Shown here in pieces: positions 42,647 through 50,651 of a stretch of DNA of 64,000 nt; within the stretch, counting starts at the first letter, position 1, and every line of letters begins with the position of its first letter. Where the stretch lies: the NCBI GenBank assembly GCA_030123625.1, contig CP126121.1:1-64000 (forward strand), given 5' to 3'. The position numbers and the translations under genes were made by a program. This DNA comes from Nitrospira sp. (GTDB lineage: Bacteria; Nitrospirota; Nitrospiria; Nitrospirales; Nitrospiraceae). The notes beneath the pieces were generated by a model that was not told the DNA's origin, ran no database searches, and was given only the letters and a program-made list of their open reading frames with translations.

Positions 42647-43017
42647 GTGTCCACGGGAGATGACACAAAATATTGTTGCGCATACTCCTGGACCATCTTC
42701 GCAATGCCTATTCCTCCGGATTCGGCCGCCCGCTTTCCGATCTCTTCATCATAAAATGAGTAAAAATACGCCCCTTGCTTATTGGCGAGAGCGCCTTCAG
42801 GAACCGTTTCCCTCATCACCTTCAGGAGATACGAGATAAAATAGGCCTCAAACTGCTGCCCAGCCTGGACCATTTGCAGACGCGCCTCGGCAGCATTCTG
42901 TGATTTTGAGAGATTCACGTGGAGGACAGGATCACCAGAGCGTGTGACCAACCCAGGATCCCCATATAATGGGATAGATAATACAGATTGGCTCTTTCCT
43001 TGTTCTATATTTGTCAT
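42619..43017 (-). CDS. flgJ: Rod-binding protein FlgJ, N-terminal domain only
   Basis: A 132-residue protein matching only the rod-binding half of FlgJ: QFEAYFISYLLKVMRETVPE and AYFYSFYDEEIGKRAAESGG, then IGIAKMVQEYAQQY. The muramidase domain found in enterobacterial FlgJ is absent, as in many other phyla, so another enzyme must open the peptidoglycan. ATG 43017 is used; the in-frame TTG nine bases upstream is less likely. The upstream 17 bases are unusually AT-rich and lack a clear ribosome-binding site, suggesting coupling to flgI. Confidence 0.9.
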   Translation of the reverse strand: MTNIEQGKSQSVLSIPLYGDPGLVTRSGDPVLHVNLSKSQNAAEARLQMVQAGQQFEAYFISYLLKVMRETVPEGALANKQGAYFYSFYDEEIGKRAAESGGIGIAKMVQEYAQQYFVSSPVDTQVLRSRNR

Positions 43018-43034
43018 GTAAATCAATAGTATAT

Positions 43035-44180
43035 TTAAATTACTTCAAAATTGGCCTGAAGTGCTCCTGCGGACTTGAGGGCTGAGAGTATTGCGACAAG
43101 GTCACGCGGCGTCACCCCCACTGCATTGAGAGCCCGTACGACCTCCCCCAACGTCACTGTTTCGTCCACCACCATGAGCCGGGATTCCTGCTCCTTTATT
43201 TCCGTCTGTACATCCGGTGTGACGGTGGTCTGTCCCGCGGAAGAGCCGATGAGCGGGGCCGGCGGCTGCGACACGTTCAACGTGTTTTTTACCGAGATCG
43301 TGAGATTACCGTGAGAGATCGCACAGGTTGAAATCCGTACATGTTCTCCCAACACCACTGTCCCGGTTCGTTCATTGACGACGACTTTGGCTATAGAATC
43401 GACGGTCACATCGAGCCCCTCGATCGAGGCGATATATTCGACGATGCGGCCCTGGAAAGCGGGAGGAATCGTGGCTTTGACGGATCCGGCATTCACAGCC
43501 GACGCACTGCCTTTCCCAAAGGCGCTGTCAATGGCTTCGGCCGTCCTGATGGCGGTAGTGAAATCGGGTTGTCGTAGGAGTACAGAAACTGTTTCCCACG
43601 AATCGATGTCGACCGACACCTCTTTCTCGATGATGGCTCCACCGGGAACCAGACCGGCCGCTTGATGATTCTTGACCACCGTGGCCCCTCCCGGACCGCC
43701 AGTCCCGCCAAGAAAACCGCCGATTGAAACCGGTCCCTGTGCGACTGCAAACACTTGCTGATTCGCTGCCTTCAGCGGTGTAAACAAGAGCGTACCGCCT
43801 TGCAGGCTTTTGGCGTTCGCCATCGACGACACCACTGCATCCAGCGTCATTCCCGGTTTCGAGAATGGAGGAAGCTTGGCGGTCACCATCACCGAAGCGA
43901 TATTCCTGGTCAGTAACTGGATGGGATTGACCAGCAAATTCACGCCCATTTTGTTCAACATGGACGTCATCGCCTGAATCGTGAACTGTCCGCCGATCAC
44001 TCGGTCTCCGGTACTATCCAGACCGACCACCAATCCATACCCAATCAGCTGGTTTTCGCGCACCCCTTCAATTACGCCGATATCCTTGATCCTCACTGCG
44101 TCGGCACTTGGGGGGGGCAATAGACCACCGGTCAGTATCAGCGCGCCGAAGATCGTGGCAAGCCGTGTGATTGGGATCAT
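43035..44180 (-). CDS. flgI: Flagellar P-ring protein FlgI
   Basis: A 381-residue FlgI. The ATG at 44180 begins a clear signal peptide (MIPITRLATIFGALILTGGL, cleavage probably after ADA). Mature stretches VRIKDIGVIEGVRENQLIGY, GLVVGLDSTGD and VGVTPRDLVAILSALKSAGA are diagnostic. It forms the periplasmic P-ring around the rod. Nineteen extra codons upstream of this ATG lack similarity and would spoil the signal peptide. Confidence 0.96.
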   Translation of the reverse strand: MIPITRLATIFGALILTGGLLPPPSADAVRIKDIGVIEGVRENQLIGYGLVVGLDSTGDRVIGGQFTIQAMTSMLNKMGVNLLVNPIQLLTRNIASVMVTAKLPPFSKPGMTLDAVVSSMANAKSLQGGTLLFTPLKAANQQVFAVAQGPVSIGGFLGGTGGPGGATVVKNHQAAGLVPGGAIIEKEVSVDIDSWETVSVLLRQPDFTTAIRTAEAIDSAFGKGSASAVNAGSVKATIPPAFQGRIVEYIASIEGLDVTVDSIAKVVVNERTGTVVLGEHVRISTCAISHGNLTISVKNTLNVSQPPAPLIGSSAGQTTVTPDVQTEIKEQESRLMVVDETVTLGEVVRALNAVGVTPRDLVAILSALKSAGALQANFEVI

Positions 44181-44199
44181 GCGTCGGTACCTATTCTTG

Positions 44200-44463
44200 C
44201 TACGGACGTTTGGAAATGGACAACTGTACCCTACCAAGTAGGAGGCGCGCTAACCACCCCTCCTCGGAGACTATTTCTTTCGTCGAGTCATGATCCATAT
44301 TATCCGACACATGGAATCGCGTCCTGCTTCCGAAGGAGGGAGGGGTAAAATCAGCCCGTCGTACCACTCCGCTCTGTACCATCATCTGCAGAGTTCGGAG
44401 ATTCAAGGGGCGCCGCTTGGGAATGCCCCTCCTCATTGCCGTACGCCTCTGCGAAACCGCCAT
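44200..44463 (-). CDS. Small hypothetical protein between flgH and flgI
   Basis: An 87-residue frame filling most of the 298-base gap between flgH and flgI, with AGAGAGG about eight bases before its ATG. Its product is basic at the N-terminus (RRGIPKRRPLNLRTLQMMVQ) and acidic in the middle (DNMDHDSTKEIVSEEGW). No signal peptide, membrane segment or known motif is visible. The tight spacing (16 bases after flgH, 19 before flgI) and ribosome-binding site argue for a real gene; lack of any recognisable family argues against. I cannot assign a function. Confidence 0.45.
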   Translation of the reverse strand: MAVSQRRTAMRRGIPKRRPLNLRTLQMMVQSGVVRRADFTPPSFGSRTRFHVSDNMDHDSTKEIVSEEGWLARLLLGRVQLSISKRP

Positions 44464-44478
44464 AGCACAATCCTCTCT

Positions 44479-45243
44479 TTAGAATGGATAGACCCAATCG
44501 AGAATGCGGATGAACCAGCCTGGTCGCTGCACGTCGTCGAGGACACCGAGACCTGAATACTCGATTCTGGCGTCGGCGATGGCGGACGACAGAACTGTAT
44601 TCTTGGTATCCACATCGACTCGACGCACGATGCCGCCGATGCTCATCAACTGCTTTTCACTGTTTACCGTCACTTCACGGCGGCCTTCGATCCGGAGATC
44701 GCCGTTGGGAAGCACTTCAGTCACGATCACAGAAATTGTGCCGGTTAATGTCCCCGTTCGGTTGGTGGCCCCTTTCCCGTCGAATTTATTACTGGCACTC
44801 GCATTAATCCCCATTTGACGTTTCGTTTCATCGCTGAAACGAAGTCCCGGCATCCCGATATACCCCGCGCCGCTCCCGGCAAGACTATTGTTAATCGTCG
44901 AATCTCGCTGGACAGCCGTTTCGGCTGATTTCGACCCTTTATGGTCTTCGGCAATCTTTACGGTAAGGATGTCACCGATGCGCATCGCGCGGAGATCTTC
45001 ATAGAGATACGCCCGCCCGTTCTCTTCCTGCCACAGTGAACCGATCGTCTTCGGCGGCGGCAATGGAGCCACGGCGATCTTGCTTGAGACATTCGGCGGG
45101 CTGGAGCATGCCTGAAGGAGAAGGCCGACAGCCACCATCCAGAGACAATTCACGGATATTCGAAGTAGGCCAAGGTTGAGGTTGAGCCTAGCCTTAGCCT
45201 TAACCTCAGCCTCAACCTTCGAATCTGCAGCCGCTTTCAACAT
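44479..45243 (-). CDS. flgH: Flagellar L-ring lipoprotein FlgH
   Basis: A 254-residue FlgH. The lipobox LLLQAC (cysteine near residue 46) follows a hydrophobic stretch starting at LWMVAVG. Mature sequence SLWQEENGRAYLYEDLRAMR, then IGDILTVKIAEDHKGSKSAE and TGTLTGTISVIVTEVLPNGD match the L-ring family. The chosen ATG at 45243, five bases after flgA, puts a 25-residue stretch of charged repeats (KVEAEVKAKARLNLNL) before the signal sequence. That stretch is encoded by an inverted hexamer array at 45158-45224, so the true start may be an alternative codon (for example GTG) just after the array. Confidence 0.9.
   Translation of the reverse strand: MLKAAADSKVEAEVKAKARLNLNLGLLRISVNCLWMVAVGLLLQACSSPPNVSSKIAVAPLPPPKTIGSLWQEENGRAYLYEDLRAMRIGDILTVKIAEDHKGSKSAETAVQRDSTINNSLAGSGAGYIGMPGLRFSDETKRQMGINASASNKFDGKGATNRTGTLTGTISVIVTEVLPNGDLRIEGRREVTVNSEKQLMSIGGIVRRVDVDTKNTVLSSAIADARIEYSGLGVLDDVQRPGWFIRILDWVYPF
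45158..45224. repeat. AACCTC-type inverted hexamer array at the flgA-flgH junction
   Basis: Left arm 45172-45186 (AAGGTTGAGGTTGAG) and right arm 45205-45219 (CTCAGCCTCAACCTT) are complementary at 14 of 15 positions. The perfect outer repeat ATTCGAA/TTCGAAT closes the structure. The middle carries more CCTTAG/CCTTAA units. A related array is at 54105. Confidence 0.75.
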
Positions 45244-45247
45244 CCTG

Positions 45248-46048
45248 TTAGAACTCCACTTCAACGAGATTCGGAGCAACCACTTTGGCCCTCAGCTCTC
45301 TGCCGGAATCCAGATTGGCAACCATGACGGTCTGCCCGAGCTGTCCGTTTGATTTCGTCACCCCATAGGCCCGAATCGACAGTCCTCCACGCCTCGCTTC
45401 GATGAGGACTCGATCACCCTTTTTGATCACCACCGGAAGCTTGACGAATGCGGGACGCAGTGGAATATCGGGCGGAAGAGGCCGCGCGGCGCTCTTTCCT
45501 ATGACCTCGCCTTGATCTGTAATGAAGGGATGCTTCATCTGATAAACCCGCATTTCCACGGTCTTGAGATCTCCTGCCTCAATCAGCTCGTCAGTCTTAA
45601 CAAACCGAGTGGCGACGACTGCGTCGATCATCGCCGCAATGTCGGCGACTGCCTGGATCGTCTTCCGAGGTTTCCCATGCACCGCCGCCTCCAGGTGAAA
45701 CATACGCCGCCCTAGGCTCTCTCCAGCAGGGTTGTTCATAACTTGTAGCTCCACTATCCCACCGGAGATCATCACCGGATCAGCAGGGTCCAGGACCGTC
45801 ACATGCACCGCCTTGATCTTACCTCCCCACTCGCTCTCCAGATGTTTCTGAATGGCCTTCCTAATCAAATCGGGGGTGACCTCGCTGACGGCTACCCGGT
45901 CCACCACGGTGTCGGTCGCCCGATGAATCGGACTTCTGGACGCCGGCGAGGTCAAGTGAGACTCGCCACTAGGTCCAGCCATTGCCGCCGTCACGCCAAG
46001 AACTCCCGGTAAAAGGAGCATGATCACGATCAGTAAGAATCCGGACAT
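45248..46048 (-). CDS. flgA: P-ring assembly chaperone FlgA
   Basis: A 266-residue FlgA. The N-terminus is a signal peptide (FLLIVIMLLLPGVLGVTAAM). The C-terminal SAF-type domain is clear: LIEAGDLKTVEMRV, then GKSAARPLPPDIPLRPAFVK and VLIEARRGGLSIRAYGVTKS, ending with LRAKVVAPNLVEVEF. FlgA is periplasmic and assists FlgI polymerisation. It is nine bases downstream of flgG. Confidence 0.94.
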   Translation of the reverse strand: MSGFLLIVIMLLLPGVLGVTAAMAGPSGESHLTSPASRSPIHRATDTVVDRVAVSEVTPDLIRKAIQKHLESEWGGKIKAVHVTVLDPADPVMISGGIVELQVMNNPAGESLGRRMFHLEAAVHGKPRKTIQAVADIAAMIDAVVATRFVKTDELIEAGDLKTVEMRVYQMKHPFITDQGEVIGKSAARPLPPDIPLRPAFVKLPVVIKKGDRVLIEARRGGLSIRAYGVTKSNGQLGQTVMVANLDSGRELRAKVVAPNLVEVEF

Positions 46049-46057
46049 GAGATGCTC

Positions 46058-46849
46058 CTATCGTCTGAGATTATTGGCAATGGACATCATTTCGTCGGAG
46101 GCCTGAATTGTCTTGGAATTAACTTCGTAACTTCGCTGGGCGATGATCATGCTGACCATTTCTTCAGCGAGATTGACATTCGAGCTCTCCAAAAAGCCTT
46201 GCTGGATCATACCGAATCCAGTGGTGAAGCCGCCTGTTCCCTGCGTCGGAGGTCCTGATGCAAAACTGTCGATAAAGAGGTTGTTCCCCATGGCAACCAA
46301 GCCGGACGGATTGTCAAACCGTGTCAGTTGGATTTGTCCCACTTGCGAAGCCTGTGTGACACCAGGAAGCAATACGGAGACGGTGCCGTCCATACCGATA
46401 TCCACCTTCAGTGCACCGGAGGGTATCGTAATCACGGGATTCAGGAGATCGCCGTCGCCAGTCACGACATTGCCCAAATTGTCGCGCTTAAATGCCCCGT
46501 TTCTTGTATACATGATCGTCCCGTCGGGACGAGTTACTTGAAAGAACCCGACTCCATCGATGGCCAGGTCCAAGTCGTTGTTCGTTTGCCGCATATTGCC
46601 TTGCAGCCATTCTTTCGCCACTGTCGTTGGACGCACCCCGGCGCCTACTTGAACGCCGACTGGAAAGACTCCGATGGTGGATGCGCTCGTGCCGGGAAGT
46701 CGTTGAATTTGATAGAGCAAGTCGGCAAACTCAGCGCGGCTGCGTTTGAAAGAGTTGGTATTGACGTTGGCAAGGTTATTGGCGATGGTGTCGACATTAA
46801 TCTGCTGAGCCGTCATTCCAGTCGCCGCTGTCCACATGGCACGGATCAT
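46058..46849 (-). CDS. flgG: Distal rod protein FlgG
   Basis: A 263-residue FlgG. The N-terminus MIRAMWTAATGMTAQQINVD followed by IANNLANVNTNSFKRSRAEF, and the C-terminus NVNLAEEMVSMIIAQRSYEV followed by NSKTIQASDEMMSIANNLRR, are typical. It forms the distal rod through the P- and L-rings. There is a 115-base gap from flgF with no visible gene. Confidence 0.97.
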   Translation of the reverse strand: MIRAMWTAATGMTAQQINVDTIANNLANVNTNSFKRSRAEFADLLYQIQRLPGTSASTIGVFPVGVQVGAGVRPTTVAKEWLQGNMRQTNNDLDLAIDGVGFFQVTRPDGTIMYTRNGAFKRDNLGNVVTGDGDLLNPVITIPSGALKVDIGMDGTVSVLLPGVTQASQVGQIQLTRFDNPSGLVAMGNNLFIDSFASGPPTQGTGGFTTGFGMIQQGFLESSNVNLAEEMVSMIIAQRSYEVNSKTIQASDEMMSIANNLRR

Positions 46850-46964
46850 AGAATCCTCCAGAGCTGAAGAACCGATTGCAGATAGCTGAGAGCAAGAGAT
46901 TTCACATCAGATGATATCCAGGCCTTGCCGCCACTTAGTGGCCGTCTGCGATACACATTCCTTC

Positions 46965-47735
46965 TCATAGCACCCGCCCTACGTCTTGAATTGCGACATC
47001 AGCCATATGATCAAGCGTCTGAATCAGCTTTTGCGTCGATTCATAGTTGCGCATGCCCTGAATCATTTTCACCATCTCGCCGATGGAATTGACGTTGGAC
47101 TCTTCGATGTGTCCGACCTGAAGCTGTGGGGTTTTGGCGAGTTTGCCTTTGTCGGAGGAAAATAAGCCATCCGATGATTTTTGCGGCATCTCGTCTTGGT
47201 GAAACTCCATGACTTTGATCGTCGCCACAGATTTATCATCGACTTTGATGTCTCCCTGTGTCGTGATCTCCAATTTACCGGGAGGGATCTTGATCTCACC
47301 CTTCGTCCCCATCACCGGATAGCCGAGTCCGTTCACCAACCGACGGTCACGATCGAGCGAAAACATGCCGTTGCGGCTGTATCGAGTTCCTTGTGGAGTA
47401 TTCACCTCGAAAAACCCCGGCCCTTGAATGGCGATGTCCAGCGGATTGCCGGTCAGTCGAATGCGACCCGGCTCAAACGTAGTCTTGATCTGGTGCGGCG
47501 CGACAAACACGCGCTCAGTCGGTCCAAACGGCCTGGCCATGATCTGTTGCGCCAATCCCATGGTTGAGCTGCCGGTAGGAACGACCGCAAGGTATCTCGG
47601 AAATATGGCTTTGAAAGCTTGTTCGTCCTGCTTGAAACCAGCCGTATTCACGTTGGCCATGTTGTTTGCAAAGACCTGCATCCGCCGTTCATGGGCCAGT
47701 GCTCCGGACAAGATGGGATAGATCCCTCGATTCAT
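46965..47735 (-). CDS. flgF: Proximal rod protein FlgF
   Basis: A 256-residue FlgF. The N-terminus has the rod/hook signature MQVFANNMANVNTAGFKQDE and the C-terminus SNVNSIGEMVKMIQGMRNYE. It differs from FlgG in lacking the MIRAMW start. The ATG has AAGGAG eight bases upstream. A near-perfect sigma54 promoter is 34 bases before the start, so flgF begins the flgF-flgG-flgA-flgH-flgI-flgJ transcript. Confidence 0.95.
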   Translation of the reverse strand: MNRGIYPILSGALAHERRMQVFANNMANVNTAGFKQDEQAFKAIFPRYLAVVPTGSSTMGLAQQIMARPFGPTERVFVAPHQIKTTFEPGRIRLTGNPLDIAIQGPGFFEVNTPQGTRYSRNGMFSLDRDRRLVNGLGYPVMGTKGEIKIPPGKLEITTQGDIKVDDKSVATIKVMEFHQDEMPQKSSDGLFSSDKGKLAKTPQLQVGHIEESNVNSIGEMVKMIQGMRNYESTQKLIQTLDHMADVAIQDVGRVL

Positions 47736-47768
47736 ACTGCCGACTCCTTTTGCTTTCGAGAGAGGAAC

Positions 47769-47784
47769 AGCAACCCTTGTGCCA
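47769..47784 (-). promoter_or_regulatory. Sigma54 (RpoN) promoter of flgF
   Basis: The minus strand reads TGGCACAAGGGTTGCT, matching the consensus TGGCAC, N5, TTGCW at every fixed position. The -24 GG and -12 GC are correctly spaced. The predicted transcript starts about 20 bases before the ATG. An enhancer-binding activator would be required; none is in the window. Confidence 0.85.
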
Positions 47785-47935
47785 GGTTCGTTCCGAACAG
47801 AGATCGCTTTGTGTAGGATTCGAACTCAGCCAAATGCAGGCATGAACTGACATCCGAGGTGAGGAAACATAGCAGTGCTCGATCGACACACTATGGATGG
47901 GAGGTGGATTCTACCCACTGAGGTGAAAATTATTC

Positions 47936-48781
47936 CTAGCGGTGACTGGTGAGGGAAACCTCATGTCGACCGGCAATTGGCGAGAGGAGCCCCATCTCAC
48001 CTTGTGTCGACCTTGGCTCGTAAGCAACCACGATCCCCGTGCTTCCCTCTTCGCTTGACGGACGCTTCTCCAGGACCCCTACGGCAGCGTCAAATAGTGA
48101 CTCGGCATCAGTCCCCTTTTGCGGCCCTACGATTCCCCCGATCCGGCAGGAAATCAGCAGCTCCTGGCCTTCGATCAGCAGTGGAAGTGCTATGGCATGC
48201 TGGATTTTCTCGGCGATCAATCGAGCCTCATCCGGTGATTCGAGATTGTCGGCGATCACGGCGAAGGTGTATTCATCCAAGCGCGCCACCACGTCGTGAG
48301 GTCGCAATGCACTCTTGATACGGGCGGCTTGCACTCGCACGACCAGCGTCATATTTGGAGCGGCTGAAGAGGTGGACAGCGGACGAAACGGTTCCAAGGC
48401 GCACACCAAGACTGCAACGTTCCGCGTGGTGGCTTCGGCTCTACTCAATGCGTGCTCCAGCAACACAAGATAGAGTCGCCGCGTAGGGAGGCCGGTGATG
48501 CTGTCATACGCCGAGACCGAACTCCCCTGCTTGCGCTGCTTAAAGTCCCGACGAGACGGCCAACACAAGAGGCCCGCCACACCGAATCCAGCAGCGAAGA
48601 AAAGACCAATCCATCCGACGACAAGCCGTACGGAAATGATTTCGGCCACGCTCGCGGAACCGACCGGTATCGGCAGCATCCATGCCAAGCTTCCGCCCCA
48701 GACCACTGCTGAGGCACCCCACCAGGCAAAAGAGCGGTGGCGCGATGGTGAGAACCCAGGGTGTGCTACCTTCAAGTGCAT
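47936..48781 (-). CDS. Membrane protein with degenerate GGDEF domain and intact I-site motif
   Basis: A 281-residue protein. Two membrane segments lie at about 20-37 (WGASAVVWGGSLAWMLP) and 50-75 (LVVGWIGLFFAAGFGVAGLL). The GGDEF fold covers about 90-255 (SITGLPTRRLYLVLLEHALS). The signature position is DEYTF at 169-173 instead of GGDEF. The I-site RxxD is kept as Arg160 to Asp163, five residues before it. It is probably a c-di-GMP sensor or scaffold rather than a cyclase. It lies between fliA and flgF in the same orientation and has a weak sigma28-like site upstream. Confidence 0.85.
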   Translation of the reverse strand: MHLKVAHPGFSPSRHRSFAWWGASAVVWGGSLAWMLPIPVGSASVAEIISVRLVVGWIGLFFAAGFGVAGLLCWPSRRDFKQRKQGSSVSAYDSITGLPTRRLYLVLLEHALSRAEATTRNVAVLVCALEPFRPLSTSSAAPNMTLVVRVQAARIKSALRPHDVVARLDEYTFAVIADNLESPDEARLIAEKIQHAIALPLLIEGQELLISCRIGGIVGPQKGTDAESLFDAAVGVLEKRPSSEEGSTGIVVAYEPRSTQGEMGLLSPIAGRHEVSLTSHR

Positions 48782-48872
48782 CGCCGTGATTGCTGATTGA
48801 AGACTTGACTTGAATGTGGAACAAACCGGAGACCCGATCCACCTGGCGCTTGTCGGAATCTCGTCCAGTGAG

Positions 48873-48899
48873 GTATCGGTTTCTCTGGTTCAGAACTGA
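48873..48899 (-). promoter_or_regulatory. Weak sigma28-like site upstream of the membrane GGDEF gene
   Basis: The minus strand has -35 TCAGTTCT, an 11-base spacer and -10 ACCGATAC. It lies in the 199-base gap after fliA, about 92 bases from the GGDEF start. Confidence 0.35.
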
Positions 48900-48980
48900 A
48901 GACGAGCAATCGCAGGACATCGCAAATTGCATCACAATGAATTCAAACGAGTAGCCGGCTCCGTCGGTGGGTCGATTCGA

Positions 48981-49730
48981 TCAATTCGGTCTCTGCAAGT
49001 GTGCCTTGAGCCTGATGATGGCCTTGGTATGAATTTGGCAGACCCGTGACTCAGTGACTTTCAGCAGCTCTCCGATCTCCTTCATCGTGAGCTCCTCGTA
49101 GTAATACAACGTCAGGACGAGACGCTCTTTTTCCGCCAACATATGAATGGCCTCGGCGAGCGCTTCACGCTCACGCTCGTTGACCAATGATGAAAGGGGA
49201 TCGGGCGTGTGCGTGTCGGCCAGCATCTTGGCCACGTTGTGCCCGTCCGGCTCATGAAGATTTAAATCGTCCACACTGATCATGACCGCCCCTCTGGCCC
49301 GTGTAATGAAATCATCCAGCTCCTCCAGGGACATCTTCAGTTCTGCCGCCACCTCTTCATCCTGCGGCGGTCGACCCAGTCGGCTCATAAGCGCCGTGTG
49401 AGTCTTTTGGAGCAGGCCGATTCGTTCATGAACCGATCGTGGGATCCAATCCATCGAACGGATCTCATCGAGCATGGCTCCACGGATTCTGAACTCCGCA
49501 TACGTCTTGAACTTCGCTTCTCGTGTAGGGTCATACTTGTCCATGGCATCCATGAGTCCGATGGTGCCGACCGAAATCAGATCTTCGGCGTCCAAGTACG
49601 CCGGAAGGCGGAAGGCCAGCCGGTGAGCCATCGCGCGAATGACATGGGCAAACTCCTTGATGAGTTGCTCGCGTCTGACGCCCTGGGCCGAAAATGATTT
49701 CCGTTCGTGCGGTGAGGCTGTCTTGCTCAT
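48981..49730 (-). CDS. fliA: Flagellar sigma factor FliA (sigma28)
   Basis: A 249-residue sigma factor. Region 2 has YLDAEDLISVGTIGLMDAMD and KYDPTREAKFKTYAEFRIRG; region 3 GRPPQDEEVAAELKMSLEEL; region 4 ends ELTMKEIGELLKVTESRVCQ with the DNA-binding helix. It directs RNA polymerase to the late promoters listed here. It follows flhG by 24 bases in the order flhA-flhF-flhG-fliA typical of polar flagella. Confidence 0.97.
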   Translation of the reverse strand: MSKTASPHERKSFSAQGVRREQLIKEFAHVIRAMAHRLAFRLPAYLDAEDLISVGTIGLMDAMDKYDPTREAKFKTYAEFRIRGAMLDEIRSMDWIPRSVHERIGLLQKTHTALMSRLGRPPQDEEVAAELKMSLEELDDFITRARGAVMISVDDLNLHEPDGHNVAKMLADTHTPDPLSSLVNEREREALAEAIHMLAEKERLVLTLYYYEELTMKEIGELLKVTESRVCQIHTKAIIRLKAHLQRPN

Positions 49731-49754
49731 GATCTCCCTATGTCCGATCGTGTT

Positions 49755-50651
49755 TCAGTTGCCGGCTGGTGTTGCCGTTCGTTGCCAGACAAGCTGTACG
49801 GAGCTTTTGGGGAGACCGGACCTCGGCCACTGGAGTATCTGTTGCGCGAGCCGCCTGAATGCTTGGGCTGCCGGTGCCTCAGGGAACAATTCAGAGAGCG
49901 CTTTCTGCTGCATGACCGCCAAATGCACATAGTCGTCATAGGGAATCGCCCCGACCAATTCAACGGCCACATGAAGAAAATGATCCACCGCCACGTCCAA
50001 TTTACCGAACACTTCGGCAGCTTCTCGCGGACTCTTGGCCTGGTTCACCAGCACTTTGAACCGGCGTTCCCGATACTGGCGAACCAAGACCTTGATCAGC
50101 GCATAGGCGTCCGTGAGCGATGTCGGTTCCGGCGAGACGACGATCATCGTCTCATCTGCCGCAGCGGCAAAGAAGGTGACGTTCGGCGAGATGCCTGCGC
50201 CCGTATCGATCAACAACACGTCCATCTCCGAGGTGAGCTGTGCCAACTGCTCCTGAATCATCAATTGTTGGGCTTCCGTCAATGCCGTCAGACGTGGGAC
50301 GCCGGAACTGGCCGGCAGGACATGAACGCCCGCCGGACCTTTGAGCACGATCTCGTCGAGCGTATGTGTGCCCACCAATACATCTTCGATCGTATGCCGG
50401 GGGACCAGTCCTAATAAGACATCGAGATTCCCTAAGCCGAGGTCGGCGTCCAAAATCAGCACCCGCTTTCCAACTCTCGTCAGGGCAACGGCAAGATTCG
50501 CGACCACATTGGTCTTCCCGACTCCTCCCTTGCCGCTGGACACGGCGATGACGTGCGTGGACGAGCCATCATTCCGACTCAGATCTTCCGACATAAGGAC
50601 AGACCTTTTTGTTGTAAACGGCATATCACGACCTCCAGCCAGATTATCCAT
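49755..50651 (-). CDS. flhG: Flagellar number regulator FlhG (FleN/MinD-like ATPase)
   Basis: A 298-residue MinD-type ATPase. The deviant Walker A SSGKGGVGKTNVVANLAVAL, the Walker B region VLILDADLGLGNLDVLLGLV, and VLLIDTGAGISPNVTFF are intact. FlhG limits flagellar number and antagonises FlhF. The start at 50651 overlaps the flhF stop by eight bases; an internal ATG 19 codons later is the alternative. The C-terminal region is amphipathic and likely membrane-associated. Confidence 0.93.
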   Translation of the reverse strand: MDNLAGGRDMPFTTKRSVLMSEDLSRNDGSSTHVIAVSSGKGGVGKTNVVANLAVALTRVGKRVLILDADLGLGNLDVLLGLVPRHTIEDVLVGTHTLDEIVLKGPAGVHVLPASSGVPRLTALTEAQQLMIQEQLAQLTSEMDVLLIDTGAGISPNVTFFAAAADETMIVVSPEPTSLTDAYALIKVLVRQYRERRFKVLVNQAKSPREAAEVFGKLDVAVDHFLHVAVELVGAIPYDDYVHLAVMQQKALSELFPEAPAAQAFRRLAQQILQWPRSGLPKSSVQLVWQRTATPAGN

